Below, in pieces: positions 35,240-44,614 of a stretch of DNA of 64,000 bases. The stretch lies in the NCBI RefSeq assembly GCF_019904295.1, contig NZ_CP065359.1:893001-957000 (forward strand), in the 5' to 3' direction. The notes below the pieces were generated by a model. The model was not told where the DNA came from and made no database searches. It was given only the letters and a program-made list of their open reading frames with translations. The DNA comes from Ruegeria sp. SCSIO 43209 (lineage in GTDB: Bacteria > Pseudomonadota > Alphaproteobacteria > Rhodobacterales > Rhodobacteraceae). The translations under genes were made by a program, and so were the position numbers. Within the stretch, counting starts at the first letter, position 1. Every line of letters starts with the position of its first letter.

Positions 35240-35824
35240 ATGACCGCAGTTACTGAGGTGCGTGGCGTAGGGCCAGCGCTGGCAAAGGCCTTTAATGCAA
35301 AGGGCTACAAAACAGCAGAAGCCATTGCCAAGGCCAAACCGGAAGATCTGTCCGGCACCCCGCGGGTCGGTTCCACTCGCGCAGCTAAGCTGATCGCGGC
35401 TGCGAAAGAAGTCGTTGGTGCCAAGCCCAAGCCCGCGCCCCGCGCTGCCACCCGTAAGCCTGCCGAGCGGAAATCGGCTGTGCAGCGCGCGACAGCCAAA
35501 AGCAATGCGGCTGCGAACAAGGCCGAGGCCGAGCGTAAGGCGGCAAAGGAGCGCGCGGCGGCAGAGCAGGCCGCTGCCGAGGCCAAGGCAAAGAAAAAGG
35601 CGAAAGCCAAGGCCAAGGCTGAAAAGGCGGCCAAGAAGAAGTCTGAAATGGAGGCGGTGTTTTCCAAAGCTAAGGAAAAGGTCAAGGAAAAGTCCAAGAA
35701 GGGTAAGAAAAACAAGAAGCCCAAAAAAGACGTTAAGAAAAAGAAGGACGATAAGAAGTCTGACAAGAAGAAGTCCGACAAGAAGCCCGGAAAGAAGAAA
35801 GATAAGAAAAAGGCGAAGAAGTGA
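35240..35824 (+). CDS. Helix-hairpin-helix protein with a lysine/alanine-rich tail
   Basis: 194 residues from the ATG at 35240 (AAAGGA upstream). Residues 1-60 form a helix-hairpin-helix pair: EVRGVGPALAKAFNAKGYKT, then TPRVGSTRAAKLIAAAKEVV. From about 61 on, the chain is low-complexity: Ala/Lys with few acidic residues, becoming almost pure Lys with Asp/Ser in the last 60. The tail resembles histone H1-like and AlgP-type DNA-compaction proteins. The HhH part suggests sequence-independent DNA binding. No named family is certain. Followed by a terminator. Confidence 0.72.
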   Translation: MTAVTEVRGVGPALAKAFNAKGYKTAEAIAKAKPEDLSGTPRVGSTRAAKLIAAAKEVVGAKPKPAPRAATRKPAERKSAVQRATAKSNAAANKAEAERKAAKERAAAEQAAAEAKAKKKAKAKAKAEKAAKKKSEMEAVFSKAKEKVKEKSKKGKKNKKPKKDVKKKKDDKKSDKKKSDKKPGKKKDKKKAKK

Positions 35825-35849
35825 TACTTCTCCGCCTTGTCTGATCGGG

Positions 35850-35879
35850 AACCGGCGCTTGAATGCGCCGGTTTTTTTT
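35850..35879 (+). terminator. Intrinsic terminator between the HhH gene and serS
   Basis: AACCGGCGC-TTGAAT-GCGCCGGTT followed by eight T (to 35879). The serS stop lies at its edge, so it serves the plus-strand gene and perhaps both. Confidence 0.88.
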
Positions 35880-37170
35880 ATGTCAGCGTGCCGTTGGTCT
35901 GAAGGGTTAGCTTGCCGCCCAGATAGGGTGCCAGAACCTCGGGCAGGGTGACCGTCCCATCCGTGTTCTGACCATTTTCCAACACAGCTATCAGGCAGCG
36001 CCCCACGGCCAGGCCCGAACCATTCAGGGTATGGACATATTCTGGCTTTCCCCCGGCCTCGGGCCGGAAGCGCGCATTCATGCGGCGCGCCTGAAAATCC
36101 CCGCATGTCGAGACCGAGCTGATCTCGCGATAAGTGTTCTGGCCCGGCAGCCACGCCTCGATGTCGTAAGTGCGTCGTGCACCAAAGCCCATGTCGCCGG
36201 TGCACAAGATCACGGTGCGATAGGGGATGCCCAGCTTTTCGAGAATGCCTTCGGCGCAGCGCAGCATACGTTTCTGTTCATCATCCGACTTGTCCGGATG
36301 GGTGACCGAGACCATCTCGACCTTTTCGAACTGGTGCTGCCGCAGCATCCCGCGTGTGTCCTTGCCCGCCGATCCAGCCTCGGACCGGAAGCACAGAGAA
36401 TGGGCGGTATAGCGGCGGGGAAGATAGCTTTCCTCGATCATCGTGTCGTTGACGATGTTGGTCAGTGAAACCTCGGAAGTCGGGATCAGCCACCAGCCTT
36501 CGCGGGTTTGATAGCTGTCCTCGCCAAACTTCGGCAACTGGCCGGTGCCCTGCATCATTTCCGAGAGAACCAGAACCGGGCCGTTGACCTCGGTCAGCCC
36601 GTTCTCATTGATATGCGTGTCCAGCATGAACTGCGCCAAAGCTCGATGGATGCGAGCGACGCCGCCCGACAGCAGCACAAAGCGCGAGCCGGAGAGTTTG
36701 GCAGCCGTCTCAAAATCCATGCCATTCTGAACGGCATCGATTTCAAAATGCTCTTTCGGCGCGAAATCCAATTCGCGTGGTGTGCCCCAGCGGTTGATCT
36801 CGACATTGTCGTTCTCATCCGCGCCTTCGGGCACATCCTCGGCGGGCAGGTTCGCGATGCGGATCAGCTGGTCGGCCAGCAGAGCGTCCAGATCCTTGGC
36901 TTCGGTCTGCATCCGGGCCACTTCGGCCTTTTTCTCGGCGACCAGAGCACGCAGGCGTTCGAATTCAGCTTCATCCCCGCGCCCTTTGGCAGCGCCAACC
37001 TCTTTGGAGGCCTTTTTCTGTTCGGCCTGAGCTGTCTCAGCAGCCAGAATCTTGGCGCGGCGGCTTTCGTCCAGCCTCAGCAGGTCTGACGACACCGGCG
37101 CGTCCCCACGGCGCGCAAGGGCGGCGTCGAAGGCGGCTGGGTTTTCGCGTATGGCGCGGATGTCGTGCAT
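35878..37170 (-). CDS. serS: Seryl-tRNA synthetase
   Basis: 430 residues, standard size. N-terminal helical arm (about 25-110, rich in Lys/Glu: [16 protein letters not shown]), then the class II catalytic core with motif 2 [24 protein letters not shown] and motif 3 [18 protein letters not shown]. Charges tRNA-Ser with serine. AAGGAT lies upstream of the ATG. On the same strand, 72 bases after the channel gene. Confidence 0.96.
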   Translation of the reverse strand: MHDIRAIRENPAAFDAALARRGDAPVSSDLLRLDESRRAKILAAETAQAEQKKASKEVGAAKGRGDEAEFERLRALVAEKKAEVARMQTEAKDLDALLADQLIRIANLPAEDVPEGADENDNVEINRWGTPRELDFAPKEHFEIDAVQNGMDFETAAKLSGSRFVLLSGGVARIHRALAQFMLDTHINENGLTEVNGPVLVLSEMMQGTGQLPKFGEDSYQTREGWWLIPTSEVSLTNIVNDTMIEESYLPRRYTAHSLCFRSEAGSAGKDTRGMLRQHQFEKVEMVSVTHPDKSDDEQKRMLRCAEGILEKLGIPYRTVILCTGDMGFGARRTYDIEAWLPGQNTYREISSVSTCGDFQARRMNARFRPEAGGKPEYVHTLNGSGLAVGRCLIAVLENGQNTDGTVTLPEVLAPYLGGKLTLQTNGTLT

Positions 37171-37242
37171 GGTTCAGATCCTTAACTGCGTGAATCACTG
37201 AATCCGCTTATGCACCATCTGAATGGCAGGGTGTAGCACCGG

Positions 37243-38907
37243 TTACGACTTATCCGATTCCTCGTGGGATTCATGCGCCAGATGGCCATCCCACTCTTCG
37301 GTTGGGATTTTCGGCTCGGGCGGGTCGGCCATGTACGAAGGTGTCATGATCTGCACGTTATTCTCATTGAACACGGCCACGATGTTGCGGTGCAAATCCG
37401 AGCGGATTTTGGGAATGATGCTGCCTCGCGTGGTATAGCCGTTGATCTGATAGTTGATCGCGTAATCGGCCAGGGCGGTCCACAAAACAAAAGGTTCGGG
37501 CTTGGCCTTGATCCCCTTGGTGCGATGGGCGGCCTCGATCAGCATCGCTTCGATCTTTTCGGGCGGCTCTTCATACCCAATCCCAACGGTGGTGTGCAGA
37601 AGCAAACCGCTTCCATCTGTTCTTTTTGAGAAATTCACCACGTCCGAATTCATCAACTGGGCGTTCGGGATCGAGATCAGTTCGTTCTTGATGGACTTCA
37701 GATGCGTCTCCATCAGTTTGATCTGCACCACATCGCCAATATGGTCCCCGATCTGGATCCGATCCCCGATCGAAGTTGAGCGGCGATAGATCACGAAGAG
37801 CCCCGCCAGCATGTTCGACACGACCGAGTTTGCGCCCAGCGACAGCATGGCACCAACCAGAATCGTCAGCCCCTGAAACGCCGCCGAGTCTGACCCGGGG
37901 ATGTAAGGGACAGCAAAGACCAGCGCGATCAGGATAACGACGACGCGGGCGATGTTGAAGGTCGGGTTCACCCAGTGGCTTTCAAAATCGCCCATGTCAA
38001 AGGTTCCCGCCTCGACGGCGTCAAAGAACACACGCATGCCCCGGATAATATACAGCGTTATCCATGCGATCAGTATCAACATGATCAGGTTTGGGATGTA
38101 GCTGAGGATGCCTTTGAAGATTAGCAGGACCGGTTCGGTCAAGTAGGTCAGCAGGAGTTGCGCGAAATAGCGCGTCTCGGCAAAGGCAAGCAGAACGAAG
38201 GAAAGGTAGTAGTAGAAGCCGAGGAAAAAGATCACCAGCAGGACAAAATTCAGAGCATACCGGATCAACGCGGCGATGGCCTCGGCCTGAACGCTTTTTG
38301 CGGTCGCGGTTTCGACATCCTTGAGGTAACGCTTGACCAGTTTCAGCGTACGGCGGCGAATGCGCCGGTGCAGCCACAGGATAACGACGACAAAAAGCGC
38401 GAATCCAGCTGTCCATGCTAAGGCTTCGATGGCACCCGAAACACGCGCCTGTTCGGTGCGGTTTGCGCGATAGCTTTCAATGGATTGTTTAATAGCGTCG
38501 CCGTGCAACAAACTGAGAACGTTCAAGTCCATCTGCTCAAGCTCGGAATCGGCATCGGTCACGATCGAAACTTGAACACCATCGGCAAAGATTCGAATGC
38601 CGAACTCTGAGTCCTCGAAGGTTATGGAGACCTGCTCGGCGTCTGAGGCCTCGGCGATTTCGATGATCTTGTTCTGTACACTCGCGGCCCGTTCCGGAGC
38701 GGGCAGCGCGCTGGAGCCGCGCAGGTGAAACAAGGTGTCGCCGTCAACGATAACCGGAGCCTGAAAAATCTCTGATTCAGTGTCTTCTATAGCAGGCTCT
38801 TCGCTAGTGGCGTTCTGTGCCCATACGGGCGTCGCCAAAAGACCTATACAGGTTGTCACGAGCATCAGGCGAACAAATGCGCCAAGGGTCTGGATTGATT
38901 GAATCAT
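37243..38907 (-). CDS. MscS-family mechanosensitive channel with signal peptide
   Basis: 554 residues from the ATG at 38907 (GGAGG 4 bases upstream). A signal peptide ends near ATPVWAQ, then a periplasmic domain (about 30-175), several membrane helices, and the MscS core: ILVGAMLSLGANSVVSNMLAGLFVI (pore helix, Ala/Gly rich), then DRIQIGDHIGDVVQIKLMETHLKS of the beta domain. The large N-terminal part marks it as a YnaI/MscM-like member rather than small MscS. Opens under membrane tension on osmotic downshock. Confidence 0.85.
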   Translation of the reverse strand: MIQSIQTLGAFVRLMLVTTCIGLLATPVWAQNATSEEPAIEDTESEIFQAPVIVDGDTLFHLRGSSALPAPERAASVQNKIIEIAEASDAEQVSITFEDSEFGIRIFADGVQVSIVTDADSELEQMDLNVLSLLHGDAIKQSIESYRANRTEQARVSGAIEALAWTAGFALFVVVILWLHRRIRRRTLKLVKRYLKDVETATAKSVQAEAIAALIRYALNFVLLVIFFLGFYYYLSFVLLAFAETRYFAQLLLTYLTEPVLLIFKGILSYIPNLIMLILIAWITLYIIRGMRVFFDAVEAGTFDMGDFESHWVNPTFNIARVVVILIALVFAVPYIPGSDSAAFQGLTILVGAMLSLGANSVVSNMLAGLFVIYRRSTSIGDRIQIGDHIGDVVQIKLMETHLKSIKNELISIPNAQLMNSDVVNFSKRTDGSGLLLHTTVGIGYEEPPEKIEAMLIEAAHRTKGIKAKPEPFVLWTALADYAINYQINGYTTRGSIIPKIRSDLHRNIVAVFNENNVQIMTPSYMADPPEPKIPTEEWDGHLAHESHEESDKS

Positions 38908-39011
38908 TAGGCCTCCTGCCACAGGACTATATCTGACTGGAAGGGTCTGCCTAGAACATATCTGCAACGTCCGGCAGCAAACCTTTGAACCCGATGGTCG
39001 AAATGGGGCCA

Positions 39012-39076
39012 GGTTTGCTTGCAAACCCATGTTTCAAAGCATAGGTTCCCGCAAACTTTGCAGAGAGCTCTCTGCA
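39012..39076. promoter_or_regulatory. Two palindromes upstream of yajC
   Basis: GGTTTGC-TT-GCAAACC (39012-39027) is a perfect 7-2-7 inverted repeat. TGCAGAGAGCTCTCTGCA (39059-39076) is an 18-base perfect palindrome with no spacer, ending 23 bases before the yajC ATG. GCAAACC also recurs as a direct copy at 38977. Probable operators of the yajC-secDF operon; regulator unknown. Confidence 0.5.
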
Positions 39077-39099
39077 TCATCAGAACAAAGGAATATCCC

Positions 39100-39387
39100 A
39101 TGGAAGGTGGCGCAATCGCCCAGTTTCTCCCGTTGATCCTGATCTTCGCGATTATGTATTTTCTGCTGATCCGTCCGCAGCAGAAAAAGATGAAGGAACA
39201 TCAGGCCATGGTCGAAGCCGTGCGCCGGGGCGATCAGGTTGTCACCCAAGGCGGGCTGATCGGCAAGGTGTCGAAGGTCAAGGAAGGCGACAACGAGATC
39301 GAAGTCGAGATCGCCGAGGGCGTTAAGGTTCGCGTGGTGAAATCGACCATCGCTCAGGTTCTGAACAAGACCGAACCTGCGAAGTAA
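39100..39387 (+). CDS. yajC: Preprotein translocase accessory subunit YajC
   Basis: 95 residues from the ATG at 39100 (AAAGGA upstream). A single membrane helix (about 9-27: FLPLILIFAIMYFLLIRPQQKK) is followed by the cytosolic YajC domain (GDQVVTQGGLIGKVSKV). Forms the SecDFYajC complex with the next two genes. Confidence 0.95.
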   Translation: MEGGAIAQFLPLILIFAIMYFLLIRPQQKKMKEHQAMVEAVRRGDQVVTQGGLIGKVSKVKEGDNEIEVEIAEGVKVRVVKSTIAQVLNKTEPAK

Positions 39388-39420
39388 CTTCGCGCGACAA
39401 TTCCTTGAAAAGGCAGGGTA

Positions 39421-41082
39421 ATGCTGCAAATTGATTCCTGGAAGCGGGTTCTGATCTGGTCGGTCTGTGTGATCGGTCTGTTCCTTGCCCTGCCGAATGC
39501 GTTTTATACGCGCGTAGAACAATCTAACGATGCCAAGGCTGCGATTGAGCTGGGCATTGATACACCTGAAATGCAGGCCGAGGCCGCGCAATGGCCGAAC
39601 TGGCTGCCGTCGTCTCTGGTCAATCTCGGGCTCGACTTGCGCGGCGGCGCGCATTTGCTTGCCGAGGTCAAGGTTGATGATGTCTACGAATCCCGGATGG
39701 AGGCGATGTGGCCCGAAATCCGCGACGCGCTGCGTGATGAACGCGCGACGGTCGGCACGATCCGTCGTCAGGATTCGGCGCCTGACGAGATTCGCGTGCG
39801 CATCAGCCAACCCGAGGGCATGTCCCGCGCATTAGAGGTTGTGCGCGGTCTGGCCCGACAGGTGCAGACGCTGACCGGGGCAGGGGCAACAGATATAGAG
39901 GCCCGCGCTGAGGGGGACACTATCGTTGTCCAACTGTCCGAGGCCGAAAAGCTTGCTTCGGATGACCGCACCGTGCGCCAGTCCCTTGAGATCATCCGCC
40001 GTCGGATCGACGAGGTTGGCACACGCGAACCAACTATCCAGCGCCAGGGCGCTGATCGTATCCTGATTCAGGTGCCAGGCATCGGTAGCGCCGGGGAGCT
40101 CAAAGAGATTATCGGCACGACGGCACAGTTGACGTTCAATCCTGTCGTTGGGCGCGGGACTGACCCGGATGCCATTCCGGGCGTTGGTGAGAAGCTTGTG
40201 CCATCGATCGATGAAGATGGTGTGTACTACACTCTGGACGCCGCACCCGTCGTGACCGGTGAAGAATTGGTCGACGCGCAGCCATCCTTCGACCAGAATG
40301 GCCGCCCTGCGGTCAGCTTCCGGTTCAACACCTCTGGCGCGCGCAAATTCGGCGATTACACGCTAGAAAACATTGGCGCACCCTTTGCTATCGTCCTGGA
40401 TGACGAGGTGATCTCGGCCCCTGTAATCCAAAGCCATATCCCAGGTGGTTCGGGCATCATCACTGGCAACTTCACAGTTGAAGAAAGCACCAATTTGGCC
40501 GTTCTGCTGCGCGCAGGTGCCTTGCCTGCAGGTCTGGATTTCCTGGAAGAGCGCACCATCGGCCCTGAGCTGGGTCAGGACAGTATCGACGCAGGTAAGG
40601 TCGCGACAATCGTGGCTTTTGTCGCCGTGTTGGTATTTATGGCTCTCAGCTACGGCCTGTTCGGCATCTTCGCCAATGTTGCGCTGATCCTGAACGTGGG
40701 GCTTTTGTTTGGCCTGCTCTCACTGATCGGCGCCACGCTGACCTTGCCCGGGATCGCGGGTATCGTGCTGACCGTCGGCATGGCAGTTGACGCCAACGTG
40801 CTGATCTTCGAGCGTATCCGCGAAGAGCTGAAATCTGCCAAAGGTCCGGCGCGTGCCATCGAGCTGGGATACGAAAAAGCGCTTTCGGCCATTCTGGACG
40901 CAAACGTGACCACATTCATTACCGCAACCATCCTGTTTGCCATGGGCAGTGGTCCCGTGCGCGGCTTCTCCATTACGCTTGGTCTGGGTATTCTGACCTC
41001 GGTCTTCACCGCGATCTTTGTGACGCGTCTGATGATCGTGATGTGGTTCGAACGCCGCCGTCCGAAAACGATCGAGGTTTGA
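39421..41082 (+). CDS. secD: Protein translocase subunit SecD
   Basis: 553 residues. Uses the proton gradient to pull exported proteins through SecYEG. First helix 10-30, GLDLRGGAHLL near residue 70, P1 periplasmic domain, and a membrane half with GIVLTVGMAVDANVLIFERIREEL, the conserved proton-relay region. 34 bases after yajC and one base before secF. Confidence 0.96.
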   Translation: MLQIDSWKRVLIWSVCVIGLFLALPNAFYTRVEQSNDAKAAIELGIDTPEMQAEAAQWPNWLPSSLVNLGLDLRGGAHLLAEVKVDDVYESRMEAMWPEIRDALRDERATVGTIRRQDSAPDEIRVRISQPEGMSRALEVVRGLARQVQTLTGAGATDIEARAEGDTIVVQLSEAEKLASDDRTVRQSLEIIRRRIDEVGTREPTIQRQGADRILIQVPGIGSAGELKEIIGTTAQLTFNPVVGRGTDPDAIPGVGEKLVPSIDEDGVYYTLDAAPVVTGEELVDAQPSFDQNGRPAVSFRFNTSGARKFGDYTLENIGAPFAIVLDDEVISAPVIQSHIPGGSGIITGNFTVEESTNLAVLLRAGALPAGLDFLEERTIGPELGQDSIDAGKVATIVAFVAVLVFMALSYGLFGIFANVALILNVGLLFGLLSLIGATLTLPGIAGIVLTVGMAVDANVLIFERIREELKSAKGPARAIELGYEKALSAILDANVTTFITATILFAMGSGPVRGFSITLGLGILTSVFTAIFVTRLMIVMWFERRRPKTIEV

Positions 41083-41083
41083 C

Positions 41084-42052
41084 ATGAGACTGAAACTCGT
41101 ACCCCAAAACACCTCGTTCGATTTCTTTAGCCGTTGGAAGGTCTGGCTGGGCATCTCGGGTTTGATGATGGTGATCGCATTCACGTCATTCCTGCTGCAA
41201 GGGCTGAACTTCGGCATCGACTTTCGCGGCGGCACCACGATCCGGACCCAAAGCGCGCAAGAGATCGACGTCGGCGCCTATCGCGACGCCATCGCGCCGC
41301 TTGAGCTTGGCGATGTGACTATCACCGAGATTTTTGATCCCACCTTTGGTGAGGATGAAAACGTCGCGATGATCCGCATTCAGGCACAGGACGGGGCCGA
41401 AGCTGTGGCGGCCGCAACCGTCACAGCCGTCGAAGAAGCGCTGACCGTCGCCGCGCCGGATATCCAGTTCGTCTCGGTAGAATCGGTTGGCCCCAAGGTT
41501 TCGGGTGAGTTGATCCAGACCGCGGTCATTGCGGTCGCCTTGGCGATTGGCGCAGTGCTTGTCTATATCTGGCTTAGGTTCGAATGGCAGTTCGCACTCG
41601 GGGCGGTCGCCGCGTTGGTGCATGACGTGATCCTGACCATCGGCATCTTCTCGGAACTACAAATCCGTTTTGACCTGGCGATCATCGCCGCTCTACTGAC
41701 TATCGTCGGCTATTCGCTGAACGACACCGTGGTCGTCTTCGACCGGGTTCGCGAAAACCTGCGGAAGTACAAGAAGAAAGACCTCAAAGAGGTGCTGAAC
41801 ATCTCGATCAACGAAACGCTCAGCCGGACGGTGATGACCTCTGTGACCACGCTGCTGGCGCTGATCTCGCTCTATGTACTGGGCGGAGACGTGATCCGAG
41901 GCTTTGTCTTCGCGATGATCTGGGGCGTGATCGTCGGGACCTATTCGTCGGTCTTCGTGGCCTCGACCATCCTGCTGTGGCTGGGGGTCAAGCGCGACTG
42001 GTCGAAGCCGTCGAATACGGCGGGCAACCAGTTTGCCAACATTGATGCCTGA
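41084..42052 (+). CDS. secF: Protein translocase subunit SecF
   Basis: 322 residues, six helices. GLNFGIDFRGGTT near 50, and GYSLNDTVVVFDRVREN as the D-containing relay motif. Pairs with SecD. Its tail overlaps the next gene's start by 8 bases. Confidence 0.96.
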   Translation: MRLKLVPQNTSFDFFSRWKVWLGISGLMMVIAFTSFLLQGLNFGIDFRGGTTIRTQSAQEIDVGAYRDAIAPLELGDVTITEIFDPTFGEDENVAMIRIQAQDGAEAVAAATVTAVEEALTVAAPDIQFVSVESVGPKVSGELIQTAVIAVALAIGAVLVYIWLRFEWQFALGAVAALVHDVILTIGIFSELQIRFDLAIIAALLTIVGYSLNDTVVVFDRVRENLRKYKKKDLKEVLNISINETLSRTVMTSVTTLLALISLYVLGGDVIRGFVFAMIWGVIVGTYSSVFVASTILLWLGVKRDWSKPSNTAGNQFANIDA

Positions 42053-42791
42053 GTATTTCGGCCAGACCCCAACCGGTCTGGCCGTTATTATTTTCGCCGC
42101 CTTTGTTGGGGGCATCGTGCGTGGGTTCTCCGGCTTTGGGACGGCCCTGATCTTCCTGCCCATCGCCAGCCCGTATCTTGGCCCCTTCGGTGCCATCATC
42201 GCGCTGACGGTCATGGACTTATTTGGCCCGATCCCGAACCTGCGCCGCGCATGGACGGTTGTTGACAAGGCAGATCTGATGCGCCTTTTGGTCGGGTGCG
42301 CGCTACTTCTACCGGTTGGCTTATGGCTGCTGACCCGGACCGATCCTGAAGTGTTTCGCTATATCGTCAGCCTGATTTCCTTGTCGATGCTGGCCGTTCT
42401 GGTTTTTGGTCTGCGCTACCGGGGAGCGGTATCGCGTGGCATGGTTGCTGCGATCGGCGGGGCTGCAGGGCTACTTGGCGGGGTAGCCGGGATACCGGGG
42501 CCTGCTGTCATCCTGTTTTATATGTCACGGCCCTTACCGGTTGAGATCATCCGCGCGACGATCCTACTGTTCCTGTTTGCTTTCGATTTGCTGATCCTTG
42601 GATATCTCGGTGGGATGGGGCGTCTTTCGATCGCGAGCATCGGATTGGGCCTTGCGCTTGCGGTTCCCAACATCGCGGGCAACTGGCTGGGGGGCTGGAT
42701 GTTCCGACCCGAGTACGAGAACCTCTACCGCGCCGCAGCCTATCTGGTGATTGCAACAGCGGCCTTGTCCGGCCTGCTGCTTTGGGGCTAG
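42045..42791 (+). CDS. TauE/SafE-family membrane permease
   Basis: 248 residues from the ATG at 42045 inside the secF tail (8-base overlap); a TTG slightly upstream is less likely. About eight membrane helices; repeat 1 has GIVRGFSGFGTALIFLP, repeat 2 GVAGIPGPAVILFYM. Likely exports or imports a small anion; substrate unknown. Coupling to secDF looks like an operon convenience rather than a shared function. Confidence 0.82.
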   Translation: MPEYFGQTPTGLAVIIFAAFVGGIVRGFSGFGTALIFLPIASPYLGPFGAIIALTVMDLFGPIPNLRRAWTVVDKADLMRLLVGCALLLPVGLWLLTRTDPEVFRYIVSLISLSMLAVLVFGLRYRGAVSRGMVAAIGGAAGLLGGVAGIPGPAVILFYMSRPLPVEIIRATILLFLFAFDLLILGYLGGMGRLSIASIGLGLALAVPNIAGNWLGGWMFRPEYENLYRAAAYLVIATAALSGLLLWG

Positions 42792-42801
42792 AACCCTGCA
42801 C

Positions 42802-43155
42802 ATGCGCCTGAACGAGATCACATATACAAACGCTCAGCCGGTTGATGGCTATGGCCCCGGGTTCTTTCGGATAGGCGGGGAAGTTCATGATGGGGCAGTC
42901 CTGACCGGCCCCACTGGTACATCGGCTTGGGCGGGTTACTCCGACGCCCAGACCCTGCTGGCCTTGTCCGAACATGTCGATGTTCTGTTCATCGGTACGG
43001 GCAAAGAACTGACCCACATCCCAGCCGACTTGCGCACCACATTGGAAGAGGCAGGTATGGGTGTCGAAATCATGAACTCTCCGGCGGCCTGCCGCACCTA
43101 CAACGTGCTGCTTTCCGAAGGCCGCCGCGTTGCGCTTGCGCTGATCCCGGTCTGA
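42802..43155 (+). CDS. Mth938-like (NDUFAF3-like) domain protein
   Basis: 117 residues from the ATG at 42802, 10 bases after the permease. DUF498/Mth938 domain with GPTGTSAWAG, LFIGTGKELTHIP and MNSPAACRTYNVLLSEGRRV. The mitochondrial homologue NDUFAF3 helps assemble complex I and often lies next to secDF in alphaproteobacteria, as here. Role in this organism inferred. Confidence 0.85.
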   Translation: MRLNEITYTNAQPVDGYGPGFFRIGGEVHDGAVLTGPTGTSAWAGYSDAQTLLALSEHVDVLFIGTGKELTHIPADLRTTLEEAGMGVEIMNSPAACRTYNVLLSEGRRVALALIPV

Positions 43156-43178
43156 GGATCTGTTCTTCCACTGGCTAA

Positions 43179-43214
43179 AAATATCCTGGGGAGTGTGAGG
43201 GGCTGGCCCCTCAC
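43179..43214. repeat. Interspersed GC-rich hairpin repeat, copy 2
   Basis: GTGAGGGGC-TG-GCCCCTCAC (43195-43214), a perfect 9-base stem, preceded by AAATATCCTGGGGAG. On the minus strand this reads hairpin then CTCCCCAGGATATTT, matching copy 1 at 18457. Separates the secDF and ccm operons. Confidence 0.6.
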
Positions 43215-43285
43215 TGCGACCCAACCGGCCGCTCTGCGGCAATTCCGACCTTTTGCCCACACGCACAATCCGCTAAGCGGGCTTC

Positions 43286-43900
43286 ATGACTTTAAAGGTA
43301 ACCGATCTGGCCATCGCACGCGGCGGAGTTCCCGTGCTCGAAGGGCTGAGCTTCTCGCTCGAGGCAGGAAGGGCGCTGATCCTGCGGGGACCGAATGGGA
43401 TCGGAAAGACAACATTACTGCGTACGCTTGCGGGCCTGCAACCGCCGCTGGCAGGGCAAATCGTCGGGGCAGAAGACCAGATCGCATACGCGTCTCATTC
43501 CGACGGGTTAAAACCGACCCTGACCGTTGTCGAAAACCTCAACTTCTGGGCGTCGGTCTTTGGCACCCGTGATATCCAGCACGCCCTTGATGCGTTTGAG
43601 CTGAACGAGTTGGCTGACCGCCATGCGGGCAACCTTTCGGCGGGGCAGAAACGGCGTCTGGGATTGGCGCGCATGTTGGTTACTGGCCGCCCGATCTGGA
43701 TGCTGGACGAGCCGACGGTCTCGCTGGATCGTCACGCCGTGCAGATGTTTGCGGATGCGGTGCGCGCGCATCTGGGGCAGGGTGGTTCGGCCCTGATTGC
43801 GACCCATATTGATCTTGGACTGGACGGAGAGGTTCTGGACGTTGGCCCCAACAAGGCCAAGCCCAAACCTATCGACGATTTCGACGGAGGTTTCTTGTGA
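43286..43900 (+). CDS. ccmA: Haem exporter ATPase CcmA
   Basis: 204 residues. Cytosolic ATPase of the CcmABCD complex that releases holo-CcmE. Walker [10 protein letters not shown], signature [14 protein letters not shown], Walker [17 protein letters not shown] overlap with ccmB. First gene of ccmABCDG. Confidence 0.95.
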   Translation: MTLKVTDLAIARGGVPVLEGLSFSLEAGRALILRGPNGIGKTTLLRTLAGLQPPLAGQIVGAEDQIAYASHSDGLKPTLTVVENLNFWASVFGTRDIQHALDAFELNELADRHAGNLSAGQKRRLGLARMLVTGRPIWMLDEPTVSLDRHAVQMFADAVRAHLGQGGSALIATHIDLGLDGEVLDVGPNKAKPKPIDDFDGGFL

Positions 43901-44553
43901 TCGCCTTATTGCTGCGTGATCTGAAATTGGCCTTCCGTGCGGGGGGTGGCTTTGGCCTCGGTCTTGCTTTCTTCCTGATCGTCACCGTTTTGGTGCCATT
44001 CTCGGTTGGCCCGCAATCTTCGCTGCTTTCGACCATCGCACCGGGCGTTCTTTGGCTGGGCGCGCTTTTGGCGTGTCTGCTGTCACTTGATCGCCTTCTG
44101 GCGCTGGATTGGGAAGACGGCTCGCTTGATCTGCTCGCGACCGCGCCGCTTCCGTTGGAATCGGTTGTTACCGTCAAAGCGCTAGCCCATTGGCTAACCA
44201 CCGGATTGCCGCTGGTTCTGGCCGCGCCGTTCCTAGGCGTGTTGCTAAACCTGCCTGTACCCGGGTTTTCGTGGCTAGTGATCTCACTGCTCCTCGGTAC
44301 TCCGGCGATGAGCGTTATCGGCACCTTTGGCGCGGCCCTTACTGTTGGTCTAAAACGGGGCGGTCTGCTACTGTCGCTTCTGGTTTTGCCGCTCTACGTG
44401 CCGACTTTGATTTTCGGAGCCGAGGTCGCCCGACGCGGTGCGACAGGCATGGAGACGCAAACGCCCCTGCTAATGCTGGCAGGGATTACCGCCGCAACGG
44501 TCGCACTTTTACCCTTTGCCAGCGCAGCGGTACTGCGCATCAATCTTAGGTGA
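43897..44553 (+). CDS. ccmB: Haem exporter membrane subunit CcmB
   Basis: 218 residues, six membrane helices. GTG start overlapping the ccmA stop. Family features: [14 protein letters not shown] start and VPFSVGP. Partner of CcmA. Confidence 0.93.
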   Translation: MIALLLRDLKLAFRAGGGFGLGLAFFLIVTVLVPFSVGPQSSLLSTIAPGVLWLGALLACLLSLDRLLALDWEDGSLDLLATAPLPLESVVTVKALAHWLTTGLPLVLAAPFLGVLLNLPVPGFSWLVISLLLGTPAMSVIGTFGAALTVGLKRGGLLLSLLVLPLYVPTLIFGAEVARRGATGMETQTPLLMLAGITAATVALLPFASAAVLRINLR

Positions 44554-44614
44554 TGGCCACAAAGCTTGACTGAGGTCAATTGAGAACCACGCCGACTCGG
44601 ACTAGATAGAGCCC

